64,000 nucleotides of DNA from Aquimarina sp. MMG016. GTDB taxonomy: Bacteria > Bacteroidota > Bacteroidia > Flavobacteriales > Flavobacteriaceae. The first letter of the stretch is position 1; every line of letters begins with the position of its first letter. The DNA lies in contig NZ_JAGJEA010000007.1 in NCBI RefSeq assembly GCF_018100805.1, forward strand, positions 124,001 through 188,000, given 5' to 3'. The notes beneath the pieces are model-generated. The model saw only the letters and a program-made list of their open reading frames with translations, did not search any database and was not told where the DNA came from. Positions 51,472 through 60,030 of this stretch are shown in pieces. The position numbers and the translations under genes are program-made.

Positions 51472-54264
51472 TTATAGCTGTCTATCAGGTTGGCGTCTCT
51501 TATCATACTTGATATCGCTAAGTACGGATGATTTGATACCGATAAAGAAATTCCAGGAAGTCCTCGTTCCAAAAGGTATCCAGAAAAAGCTCATTCGCCA
51601 ACTATCTAAGTCTCTCTGAAACCTAAAATTAGTAGCAGAAAAGCCTTTATTCTTAAAATCATACCCTGATGAAACTCCAACTGTCCATTTGGGCGCCAAT
51701 TCTATATCACCACTAAAATTAACCGAATGTGCAGAGATCTCATTCTGTCTTGCACTATTGCTGTATCGTACATTATAAGCTAATCGTAGTGACCAAGGAA
51801 TTTTGTAATTATAATTTTTTACATCCTTTTTCTCCTTGCCCTTGTCTTTATCTACAAAGGACCTGGCGTTACCAAAATCTGTATCTCCTCCAAATAGGTT
51901 ATCAGGTCTTCCTTCGTTCCTGAAATTTTGATTATCCAAAGGGTCTTCGTTGACTTCTCCTTTTTCAAAGTCTTTACTAGAGAAAGAGTATCCAAAGTTG
52001 GCTCCGGCTTGTGTTAAACGAAACAAACTCCCTCCATTATCAATATTCCAAACATCAATTTTTCGGTTATTGTTATCTAAGGCATAGGGGTCTAATTGAG
52101 CCGAAAAGTTAATATCCAATTTACCTTCTACAATAGGAATATTTCCCCGAACCGAAACTGGACTTAATTTTAGAGAATCTCCGGCAAGATTATAAGCTGT
52201 GGAGAGCGAGAAATTATTTAATAATGTAATTTTCTTGGGTTCTGTGGCTGTGGTATCTCTGCTTTTTACCTTGGCTTCAAGATTATTACTTAATGAGAAA
52301 CCTATACTACTAGAAAAAGTATTACCCGGTTGTCCAACTAAACTACCTTGAAATCTTGTGTATTCTACAACTTCCTCTTCATTGATGTCAGTAGTATTAG
52401 GATCATCAGGTATTGTATAAGTATCATAAAATTGATCAAACGCGGGGTTTATACTATAATTTATAGATGGGCGCATCGTATGTCTGATAGCTTGGATTTT
52501 ACCATCTTTCTTAAAGTTAAAAGTTCCATATACTGTTGTTCCCAAACTAGTGGAAAAATTATATGTTCTAAAAGAATCAAAACCTGCTATCGTATCTCTT
52601 CGTACTCCACCGGCACCATCATTAAGAGTTTCGTCATAACTTTGTTTCACAGTTTCGAAAACCCAATTTTCTTGATAGTTAGTACCCATAGTAGCACTTA
52701 AGTATTTAAAGATTTTAAAATTAGTGCTCACAGGAATACTATGTTGTATACCAATTCTAGAGTCATTAAACATATCTCCGGTAAAAAGATCGTCATCATT
52801 TGTTACGATACTATTTCTACCTGTAACATTATACTGGGTATTAATATTCTGAATAATACCTTTTTTAACACCTACTTTTGGAGCAAAAGGAAAAATTCTG
52901 GAAACGCTAGCGTTAACATTTGGTAATGTCATATTGACTACTCCCGTATTGACATTAGAGTCGTGATTAGCAGCTGCACTGAAGTTCACCTGAGGATCTC
53001 CGGGAAAAGTTTTTGAATATGATATAGATGAACTAATCTGGTTGTTCAGGAAATTACCTGTATTTTGTTGGTTTGTAGACTCTCTAAAGAAATTACTACT
53101 ACCAAAGTTTACAGAAGCCGAAAATCGTGAATTAGGATTAGCTTTTGCATCTTGATTATGAGTCCACTGGATGTTGTACGTTGTAGTTCTTGCAAAATCT
53201 GGAAAACCTCGTTCACTAGTCAAGTTATTTTCAAACCTAAATCGTAGATTACCTCTATATCGATACCTTAGTGCATAAGCTGATTCTAGTGATAAAACGT
53301 AACTACCATTAGTGTAGTAATCTCCCAGAACTGTTAAATCAACATAATCGCTTATAGCAAAATAGTACCCACCATTCTGTAGAAAATATCCTCGTTGACG
53401 TTCATCACCATAACTAGGGATAATAAACCCAGAGGTTCTATCTTCAGTCATAGGAAAATATCCAAAAGGTAATCCCAGTGGAGTAGGTACATCTGCGATG
53501 TACATATTAACTAGTCCGGTAACAATTTTCTTCTTGGGTACAAATTTGATCCGTCTGGCATAGAAATAATATTCAGGATCATCGACATTTTCTGAAGTAG
53601 TAAACCTTACATTTTTCATGAAAATTACCGAATCATTAACCCTTTTAGAAACTTCATTTTTGATTTTAAAACCGCTTTGTTCAGTTCTGGAGTTGTAGAT
53701 TAATGCCTTTTCCGTATCAAAATTAAAACGAATAGAATCAGGTTCGACCACATTCTGTGCCTGTTTAAAGACAGGTGTCTGAGTATATTCTCCTAACGAA
53801 TCCTTTATACCGTATGCGTAGACTTCATTTTTATTGTTGTCCAAAATAATTAAACCTGCATTAAGCTGAATATCTCCATAGATAACTTCAGCTTCATCGT
53901 AGAGATACATTTTATTCTCTTTGCGACTCAGCCGCATATAATCTGTTGACTTGTACTTTACATTATCAGTAAGAAAACTAGATTGCGTATCTACGCTATC
54001 TTTTTTTGTGGTATCCTGTAATTTTTCACCAAGAAGTTGTTCTGGGTTGATATTCAGAGAGTCTTTAACGGTTAATTGTGTTTTAGTAACAGAATCTTTT
54101 TCCGCCTGAATAGGTAATTCGGTAGTCTTGTTAGTTTCTTGCGCTGTAATTTGATAAATACAAAGCAGTGAAAAACTTAGTGAATAAAGTATGTGACGTA
54201 CCCTTGTTTGCAATGGTTTAAATCCTATTTTTGTAAAACTATGGCTTAGTTTTTGAAGTGCCAA
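51472..54264 (-). CDS. LPS assembly protein LptD-like (OstA family)
   Basis: This 930-residue outer-membrane protein has an OstA-like N-terminal region (VKYKSTDYMRLSRKENKMYLYDEAEVIYGDIQLNAG) and a long beta-barrel C-terminal domain, as in Bacteroidota LptD homologues. With LptE it inserts lipopolysaccharide in the outer leaflet. The longest frame begins at a TTG (54264), which leaves about 20 residues before the signal peptide (ILYSLSFSLLCIYQITAQ). A TTG at 54213 would give MQTRVRHILYS directly at the signal, so the true start may be there. The amidase gene is divergent. Confidence 0.85.
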   Translation of the reverse strand: MALQKLSHSFTKIGFKPLQTRVRHILYSLSFSLLCIYQITAQETNKTTELPIQAEKDSVTKTQLTVKDSLNINPEQLLGEKLQDTTKKDSVDTQSSFLTDNVKYKSTDYMRLSRKENKMYLYDEAEVIYGDIQLNAGLIILDNNKNEVYAYGIKDSLGEYTQTPVFKQAQNVVEPDSIRFNFDTEKALIYNSRTEQSGFKIKNEVSKRVNDSVIFMKNVRFTTSENVDDPEYYFYARRIKFVPKKKIVTGLVNMYIADVPTPLGLPFGYFPMTEDRTSGFIIPSYGDERQRGYFLQNGGYYFAISDYVDLTVLGDYYTNGSYVLSLESAYALRYRYRGNLRFRFENNLTSERGFPDFARTTTYNIQWTHNQDAKANPNSRFSASVNFGSSNFFRESTNQQNTGNFLNNQISSSISYSKTFPGDPQVNFSAAANHDSNVNTGVVNMTLPNVNASVSRIFPFAPKVGVKKGIIQNINTQYNVTGRNSIVTNDDDLFTGDMFNDSRIGIQHSIPVSTNFKIFKYLSATMGTNYQENWVFETVKQSYDETLNDGAGGVRRDTIAGFDSFRTYNFSTSLGTTVYGTFNFKKDGKIQAIRHTMRPSINYSINPAFDQFYDTYTIPDDPNTTDINEEEVVEYTRFQGSLVGQPGNTFSSSIGFSLSNNLEAKVKSRDTTATEPKKITLLNNFSLSTAYNLAGDSLKLSPVSVRGNIPIVEGKLDINFSAQLDPYALDNNNRKIDVWNIDNGGSLFRLTQAGANFGYSFSSKDFEKGEVNEDPLDNQNFRNEGRPDNLFGGDTDFGNARSFVDKDKGKEKKDVKNYNYKIPWSLRLAYNVRYSNSARQNEISAHSVNFSGDIELAPKWTVGVSSGYDFKNKGFSATNFRFQRDLDSWRMSFFWIPFGTRTSWNFFIGIKSSVLSDIKYDKRRQPDRQL

Positions 54265-54367
54265 AATTACATATATTTTTTATGTGAAGATTGTAATTGA
54301 GAAAAAAATAAAAAATTATATCAAATATGCATCTTCGTGAGTTATATAATAGTAAAAGTTAATGATC

Positions 54368-54402
54368 AATTTCAAAACTCATAACCTTTGGATTTTGAAA
54401 TT
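54368..54402. promoter_or_regulatory. Inverted repeat in the lptD/amidase intergenic region
   Basis: AATTTCAAAA (54368-54377) and TTTTGAAATT (54393-54402) form a perfect 10-base inverted repeat with a 15-base spacer, 66 bases before the preferred amidase start. TTTG at 54387-54390 and TAAATACTG at 54410-54418 could be a weak -33/-7 pair of the amidase promoter, so the repeat overlaps it and may be an operator. Confidence 0.45.
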
Positions 54403-54467
54403 ATTATACTAAATACTGAAACATAAAGGGAATGTTTCAAATTGGATATATTTTATTTAAAGATTTA

Positions 54468-55592
54468 ATGAAAAAGAAGATTATACATACCGTTTGTATT
54501 TCGTTAGTGATTTTTTGTGCTTTTGGATGTAGTCAGAAGGCTATAGCCCAGGAAAATGATCAATTTGTTGTCGTATTAGACGCAGGTCATGGAGGAGATG
54601 ATCCAGGTAATAGAGGAAATGGTTACAAGGAAAAGGAAATTTCACTTAATGTAGTTTTAAAGATAGGAGCTACTCTAGAAAAAGATAATCGTTTTAAAGT
54701 TGTTTATACTAGAAAGACAGATAAATTTATAGAATTACACGAAAGAGGAAGTATAGCAAATAAAGCTAAGGCAGATCTTTTTGTATCAGTACATTGTAAC
54801 TCTCATCGCTCTCAGGCATATGGGACAGAGACTTTTGTACTAGGGTTACATGCAAATGATGAAAATTTTAATGTAGCAAAAAATGAAAACTCGGTAATTC
54901 TTCTTGAGGATAATTATGAGGCTAATTATGATGGATTTGACCCTAATTCTCCAGAATCTATTATTGGCCTTACGTTAATGCAAGAAGAATATTTAGAACA
55001 AAGCCTTACTTTGGCAAGTTTTGTACAAAATAGGTTTAAAAAGTCATTAAAAAAGAAAAGTAGAGGTGTAAAACAAGCAGGATTTGTTGTTTTGCATCAA
55101 ACCTATATGCCCAGTGTATTGGTAGAATTAGGTTTTTTGACAAATCATAAGGAAGGAAAATATCTGAATTCTGCAAAAGGGCAGCAGGAAATGGCAGCAT
55201 CGATTACAAAATCAATTGTAGATTATAAAGAAAGCCTGGATGCTATTTATTATGTGCCTAAACCCGAAATTCCTGAAACAGTAGAAATCAAAGCAGAAAT
55301 GGAAGGCGATAAAGTTTATGAAGGGGTTAACTTTAGAGTTCAGATTGCTGCAGGTTCAACAGATATAGAATTAAAGCCATTTAACTTTAATGGTTTGGAT
55401 CAACTTTCTAAAACACATACAGGAGATTTATATAAATATTATTTCGGAAAAACTTCTAATTACACTTTAATTCAGGAACTTAAGGATATTGCTGTGGATA
55501 AAGGGTTTCCTTCCAGCTTTGTGGTAGCTTTTAAAAATGAAGAGTCAATTCCGCTAGCTGAGGCTCTGAAACTCAATAACCCATCCAATTAA
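54468..55592 (+). CDS. N-acetylmuramoyl-L-alanine amidase (AmiC-type, Amidase_3)
   Basis: This enzyme of about 374 residues cleaves the bond between N-acetylmuramic acid and L-alanine in peptidoglycan. The ATG at 54468 is preferred over the one at 54432 because it gives a normal signal peptide with a lipobox-like Cys (LVIFCAFGCSQKA). Zinc-site residues fit the Amidase_3 family: VLDAGHGGDDPG, ISLNVVLKI, VSVHCNSH and the C-terminal Glu in VLVELGFLTN. The last ~75 residues form a separate domain (RVQIAAGSTDIELKP), possibly SPOR-like, that may bind septal peptidoglycan. Confidence 0.9.
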   Translation: MKKKIIHTVCISLVIFCAFGCSQKAIAQENDQFVVVLDAGHGGDDPGNRGNGYKEKEISLNVVLKIGATLEKDNRFKVVYTRKTDKFIELHERGSIANKAKADLFVSVHCNSHRSQAYGTETFVLGLHANDENFNVAKNENSVILLEDNYEANYDGFDPNSPESIIGLTLMQEEYLEQSLTLASFVQNRFKKSLKKKSRGVKQAGFVVLHQTYMPSVLVELGFLTNHKEGKYLNSAKGQQEMAASITKSIVDYKESLDAIYYVPKPEIPETVEIKAEMEGDKVYEGVNFRVQIAAGSTDIELKPFNFNGLDQLSKTHTGDLYKYYFGKTSNYTLIQELKDIAVDKGFPSSFVVAFKNEESIPLAEALKLNNPSN

Positions 55593-55678
55593 TTTGAATA
55601 AATACTTAATAATTCATTTGGTAATAAGCCCAAGAAATATATTTTTATTCTAAATTTGTGTCCTAAACATATTCTATT

Positions 55679-56623
55679 TTGAAATTTACTAGAGAAGTCA
55701 AAACAGGAATCTTAGCATTATGTGCTATAGCACTTATGATTTTTGGATATAGCTTTTTAAAAGGAAAAAACCTTTTAGAAAATGATCGTACACTTTATGC
55801 AGTATACGATAATGTAGAAGGTTTGATACCTTCTTCTCCGGTAACCATTAATGGAATGGTAGTTGGTCAAGTTACTTCGATCGATTTTGCAGATACAGAA
55901 GGCAATCTTGTAGTAGAGTTTAATGTAGGTACAGATTTTTCTTTTTCTAAAAATAGTCAGGCAAAAGTATATGGCGGAGGTTTGATAGGAGGAAAATCAC
56001 TAGCTATTATTCCTGTATATGAAGCAGGATTAGAAGCTAAAGATAAAGATACACTACCTGGCAGAATAGAAGCTGGATTGTTAGAGTTGGTTAATGAAAA
56101 GTTGACACCATTGCAAGAAAAACTAGAATCAGCAATAACTGATGCAGATACACTTTTAACATCTGTGAATAGTGTTCTAAATGATGATAATACGAATAAT
56201 TTGAATTCAATTATTAGGGATTTAGCTGTCACAGTTAAAGGGTTTAAAGGAGCATCAATTTCTTTAAATCAAATTCTTTCAGGTCAGAAGTTAAATAATA
56301 CATTAGGTAATCTGAGTAAGATGTCTACCAATCTGACTAAGTTTTCAGATTCTTTGTCACAAGTAAATGTAGGTAAGTTAGTTAAAGATTTAGACGGAGT
56401 TTTAACTAATTTTGACCAGATTTCTAAAGACCTTAAAGTGGGGAAAGGAACAGCAGGAAAACTATTGAGTGATGATAAACTTTATGATAACCTGGAAAGA
56501 ACCAGTAAAGAATTAGAATTATTGCTTCAAGATTTAAGATTAAACCCAACTCGATATGTAAACGTATCAGTTTTTGGGAAAAAGAATAAACCATACGTAA
56601 AACCGGCAGACTCGATAAACTAA
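55679..56623 (+). CDS. MCE/MlaD family lipid-transport protein
   Basis: This 314-residue protein starts at a TTG, and has an N-terminal membrane anchor (LALCAIALMIFGYSFLKG) followed by an MCE domain (YAVYDNVEGLIPSSPVTINGMVVGQVTSI). A long coiled region follows (about residues 140-260). MCE proteins form hexamers that carry phospholipids between the membranes. The usual partners MlaE and MlaF are not adjacent here. The downstream genes encode Fe-S proteins, 11 bases away, so their relation may be positional only. Confidence 0.88.
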   Translation: MKFTREVKTGILALCAIALMIFGYSFLKGKNLLENDRTLYAVYDNVEGLIPSSPVTINGMVVGQVTSIDFADTEGNLVVEFNVGTDFSFSKNSQAKVYGGGLIGGKSLAIIPVYEAGLEAKDKDTLPGRIEAGLLELVNEKLTPLQEKLESAITDADTLLTSVNSVLNDDNTNNLNSIIRDLAVTVKGFKGASISLNQILSGQKLNNTLGNLSKMSTNLTKFSDSLSQVNVGKLVKDLDGVLTNFDQISKDLKVGKGTAGKLLSDDKLYDNLERTSKELELLLQDLRLNPTRYVNVSVFGKKNKPYVKPADSIN

Positions 56624-56633
56624 CTACCAGATT

Positions 56634-57956
56634 ATGCAATATATACCTAACATCTTATTTGTAATTGCTTTAGTAGCAGGCGTAGGATATTTCACAAAAA
56701 ATATCCGCAAAGTAATCCGTAATATTCGTTTAGGTAAAGATGTAGATCGTTCCGATAATAAGGGTGAACGATTTAAAAATATGGCAATGGTGGCTTTAGG
56801 ACAATCCAAAATGGTAAGACGTCCTATCGCAGGAATATTACATGTTATAGTATACCTTGGGTTTATTATTATTAATATCGAAGTATTAGAAATCATCATT
56901 GACGGTATTTTAGGTACCCATAGAATATTTGCATTCCTAGGAGGTTTTTATGACTTCTTAATTGGATCTTTTGAGATTTTAGCACTTTTGGTGTTAGTGA
57001 GTGTTTTTCTTTTTTGGATGAGAAGAAATGTGATTAACATCAAACGCTTTAAAACATTAAAAGGTTGGCCAAAAAATGATGGAAATATTATTTTATATTT
57101 TGAAGTCGTTTTAATGACATTATTCTTAACTATGAATGCAGCTGATTTACAGCTTCAGAATCTGGGTGCAGATCATTATGTAAAAGCTGGAGCTTATCCA
57201 GTAAGTCAATATATATCACCATTATTTAATGGAATGTCTGAAGGAAGCATATTTCTTATTGAAAGAGGGGCTTGGTGGTTACATATTTTAGGAATATTAG
57301 TGTTTTTGAATTATTTATATTTCTCTAAGCATTTACATATTCTTTTAGCTTTTCCGAACACATATTATGCTGATCTAAAACCTCAAGGAGAGTTCGATAA
57401 TCTAGAAGCAGTAACTAATGAAGTAAAGTTGATGATGGACCCTAGTGCGGATCCTTTTGCTGCACCAGCAGGGGATGAGTCAGAAGGAGAGCCAGAGAAA
57501 TTTGGAGCTTCTGATGTTGTTGACCTTAATTGGGTGCAATTACTTAACTCCTATACTTGTACTGAGTGTGGTCGTTGTACTAGTGAATGTCCAGCTAATC
57601 AAACTGGTAAAAAATTGTCTCCACGTAAGATTATGATGGATACCAGGGACCGTCTTCAGGAAGTTGGAGATAATATTGATAAGAATGGAGGTAGCTTTGT
57701 AGATGACGGTAAGCAATTATTAAATGACTATATCACAACAGAGGAGTTATGGGCGTGTACAAGTTGTAATGCTTGCGTAGAAGCTTGCCCGATTGGCATT
57801 AGTCCGCTGTCAATAATAATAGATATGAGACGATATTTGGTAATGGAGCAAAGTGCTGCGCCTACCGATCTCAATAATATGATGTCTAATATAGAAAATA
57901 ATGGTGCTCCGTGGCCATTTAATCAAATGGATCGATTAAACTGGAGTAACGAATAA
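56634..57956 (+). CDS. Membrane Fe-S electron-transfer protein (HdrC/HdrD-like, two 4Fe-4S)
   Basis: This 440-residue protein has about five or six membrane segments in its first half (ILHVIVYLGFIIINIEVLEI, GSFEILALLVLVSVFLFWM, WWLHILGILVFLNYLYF) and two ferredoxin-like clusters later. The first cluster ligands are Cys309, Cys312, Cys315 and Cys319 (CTECGRCTSECP). The second are Cys375, Cys378, Cys381 and Cys385 (CTSCNACVEACP). The membrane-anchored type resembles heterodisulfide reductase subunits and lactate oxidase electron-transfer units. It works with the CCG protein at 58630. The electron donor is unknown. Confidence 0.85.
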   Translation: MQYIPNILFVIALVAGVGYFTKNIRKVIRNIRLGKDVDRSDNKGERFKNMAMVALGQSKMVRRPIAGILHVIVYLGFIIINIEVLEIIIDGILGTHRIFAFLGGFYDFLIGSFEILALLVLVSVFLFWMRRNVINIKRFKTLKGWPKNDGNIILYFEVVLMTLFLTMNAADLQLQNLGADHYVKAGAYPVSQYISPLFNGMSEGSIFLIERGAWWLHILGILVFLNYLYFSKHLHILLAFPNTYYADLKPQGEFDNLEAVTNEVKLMMDPSADPFAAPAGDESEGEPEKFGASDVVDLNWVQLLNSYTCTECGRCTSECPANQTGKKLSPRKIMMDTRDRLQEVGDNIDKNGGSFVDDGKQLLNDYITTEELWACTSCNACVEACPIGISPLSIIIDMRRYLVMEQSAAPTDLNNMMSNIENNGAPWPFNQMDRLNWSNE

Positions 57957-58123
57957 TAATGAATTGTTTATTCTTTATTAAAATTAATTATTTGAGTTTT
58001 TAGTGAGAAATACTTTATGTTTTTGACTTTTAATAAAATAAATAATAACAATAAGGAATACGAAATAATAATTAACCAAACTATTAACCCAATTAAACCT
58101 TAAATTAAGAGAAAACAGAAGTT

Positions 58124-58570
58124 ATGAAGAAGGAAGAAGTAGAGAAATTATTGCATGACAAAGTAGAAGCAGGAGAGCATATAAGTCCTGTATTACCAGA
58201 AGGTATTAAGAATTATCTTATTGATATTGATGGAACAATCACAGATGATGTGCCAAATGAGGAACCGGAGCGTATGGCTACTTGTGCACCATTTCCGGAT
58301 GCGCTGGCTACATTAAATAAATGGTTTGATCAAGGACATATTATATGTTTCTTCACTTCCAGAACAGAAGATCATAGAGAAGTTACAGAAACTTGGTTAA
58401 AAAAACACGGCTTCAAATATCATAGTTTATTAATGGGTAAACCAAGAGGAGGGAATTATCACTGGATAGATAATCACTTAGTAAAAGCTACACGTTATAC
58501 CGGTAAGTTTACAGAATTGGTAGAGCGAGTAGTTACTATTGAAGTTTTTGATGACGGAAAACACGATTAA
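58124..58570 (+). CDS. HAD-superfamily phosphatase-like protein
   Basis: This 148-residue protein has YLIDIDGTITDD, the DxDGT motif of HAD hydrolases (Asp nucleophile), and later CFFTSRTEDHREVTETWLKKHG, motif II, with Lys in MGKPRGGNYHWIDNH and a final Asp pair. It is shorter than full HAD proteins and lacks an obvious cap. Related Bacteroidota proteins are often labelled phosphoheptose isomerase, which the sequence does not support. It sits between the two Fe-S genes, and is followed by a long perfect hairpin. Confidence 0.8.
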   Translation: MKKEEVEKLLHDKVEAGEHISPVLPEGIKNYLIDIDGTITDDVPNEEPERMATCAPFPDALATLNKWFDQGHIICFFTSRTEDHREVTETWLKKHGFKYHSLLMGKPRGGNYHWIDNHLVKATRYTGKFTELVERVVTIEVFDDGKHD

Positions 58571-58610
58571 TTATGTAGTATAGTTTTACGTATAAAACTA
58601 TACTACATAA
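58571..58610. repeat. Perfect 18-base inverted repeat between the HAD and Fe-S genes
   Basis: TTATGTAGTATAGTTTTA (58571-58588) and its exact complement (58593-58610) are separated by four bases. It begins directly after the HAD stop codon. It lacks a T-run after the right arm, so it is not a classical terminator. It may stabilise or process the polycistronic transcript or attenuate it. Confidence 0.75.
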
Positions 58611-58629
58611 ACTTTAAATATACATAAAA

Positions 58630-59421
58630 ATGAGCGAGACAGTAAAAGTGCCTACAATGGCAGAATATATGGCTGAAGGAAAACAACCCGAAGTTTTATT
58701 TTGGGTAGGTTGTGCAGGTAGTTTTGATGATAGAGCAAAAAAAATCACAAAGGCTTTTGTAAAACTATTAAATAAAGCTAATGTAGATTTTGCTGTATTA
58801 GGTACTGAAGAAAGCTGTACGGGAGATCCTGCTAAAAGAGCAGGTAATGAATTTTTATTTCAGATGCAGGCGGTAACCAATATAGAGGTTATGAACGCAT
58901 ACGAGATTAAAAAAGTAGTAACAGCTTGTCCTCACTGTTTTAATACGTTAAAGAATGAGTATCCTTCTCTAGGAGGAGATTATGAAGTAATGCATCATAC
59001 GCAGTTTCTAAAATCTTTGTTGGATGAAGGCCGATTAACTATTGAAGGAGGTAAGTTTAAAGGAAAACGAATTACCTTCCATGATCCTTGTTATTTGGGT
59101 AGAGCCAATAATGTGTATGAAGCTCCACGAGATTTGATCAAAAAGCTTGAAGGAGAACTAATAGAAATGAAGCGATGCAAGCGCAACGGTTTATGCTGTG
59201 GTGCTGGTGGAGCTCAGATGTTTAAAGAACCAGAACCAGGAAACAAGGATGTAAATATCGAAAGAACCGAAGACGCCTTGGAAACTAAACCGGACATTAT
59301 TGCTGCAGGATGCCCATTCTGTAATACAATGATGACCGATGGTATTAAGAATAAAGAAAAAGAAGACAGTGTCCAAGTGCTAGACGTAGCAGAACTTATT
59401 GCTAACGCGCAGGATTTGTAG
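58630..59421 (+). CDS. (Fe-S)-binding protein with CCG domains (HdrB/LutA-like)
   Basis: This 263-residue cytosolic protein has two CCG cysteine clusters: LFWVGCAGSFDD, EESCTGDPAKR, ACPHCFNTLKNEYP in the first half, and FHDPCYLGR, NGLCCGAGGAQMF, GCPFCNTMM in the second. These are the ligands for noncubane or 4Fe-4S clusters in HdrB, GlpC and LutA. With the membrane Fe-S protein at 56634 it forms an electron-transfer pair (quinone-linked oxidation of an unknown substrate). The HAD gene lies between. A terminator follows. Confidence 0.88.
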   Translation: MSETVKVPTMAEYMAEGKQPEVLFWVGCAGSFDDRAKKITKAFVKLLNKANVDFAVLGTEESCTGDPAKRAGNEFLFQMQAVTNIEVMNAYEIKKVVTACPHCFNTLKNEYPSLGGDYEVMHHTQFLKSLLDEGRLTIEGGKFKGKRITFHDPCYLGRANNVYEAPRDLIKKLEGELIEMKRCKRNGLCCGAGGAQMFKEPEPGNKDVNIERTEDALETKPDIIAAGCPFCNTMMTDGIKNKEKEDSVQVLDVAELIANAQDL

Positions 59422-59451
59422 AATTTTCTAGATAATTTAGACAATTTTATG

Positions 59452-59487
59452 AGAGTTAATATGTTTGTTCATATTAACTCTTTTTTA
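59452..59487 (+). terminator. Rho-independent terminator after the Fe-S genes
   Basis: AGAGTTAATATG (59452-59463) pairs with CATATTAACTCT (59470-59481) around a TTTGTT loop and is followed by a T-run. It ends the transcript of the MCE/Fe-S/HAD/Fe-S group, 30 bases after the stop. Confidence 0.9.
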
Positions 59488-59535
59488 TAACATTGATTAG
59501 AAGTAGATTTTGTTATTTTAGTAAAAAAATAGCTT

Positions 59536-60021
59536 ATGCTGGTAGACTTTAATGAATTACCCGAAACATCACGGGTATGGATATATCAAGCTAATAGATC
59601 ATTTTCTCCCGAAGAATTGGAAGAGATTACATCAAAATTAGATCAATTTATTGCTCAGTGGACAGCTCATGGAGCTGATCTTAAGGCAGGTTATGACATC
59701 AAATATAAAAGATTTATTACTATAGCATTAGATCAAAATCTAAATGCTGCTAGTGGTTGTTCTATAGATGCTTCAGTACATTTTATTCAGGAACTGGAGA
59801 AAGCCTATAATGTAGATTTAATGGATAAAATGAACGTGTCCTTTAAACAAGGAGAATTTGTGGCGTATAAAACGTTGGCAGATTTCAGGAAAATGGCTAA
59901 AAACAGATCAGTATCTCCGAATACTATTGTTTTTAATAATTTGGTTAATAATATTGCTGAATATCGTACCGATTGGGAAGTACCGGCAAAAGATAGTTGG
60001 CATAACCGTTTTTTAAATTAG
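59536..60021 (+). CDS. Conserved Bacteroidota protein, often labelled ABC transporter ATPase
   Basis: This 161-residue soluble protein has no Walker motif or ABC signature, so the common label of ABC transporter ATPase is not supported by its sequence. It begins MLVDFNELPETSRVWIYQANRSFSPEELEEI and has ASGCSIDASVHFIQELEKAY and a C-terminal NRSVSPNTIVFNNLVNN. The fold is predicted to be alpha/beta with no clear active site. It lies after a terminator and 9 bases before the GH3-fusion gene, so it may be transcribed with that gene. The function is unknown. Confidence 0.75.
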   Translation: MLVDFNELPETSRVWIYQANRSFSPEELEEITSKLDQFIAQWTAHGADLKAGYDIKYKRFITIALDQNLNAASGCSIDASVHFIQELEKAYNVDLMDKMNVSFKQGEFVAYKTLADFRKMAKNRSVSPNTIVFNNLVNNIAEYRTDWEVPAKDSWHNRFLN

Positions 60022-60030
60022 AATTTTCGT

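Noticed and set aside
59536..60021. ABC transporter ATPase label for the 161-residue protein
   Set aside because: The sequence has no Walker A, Walker B or ABC signature, so I keep it as a conserved protein of unknown function.
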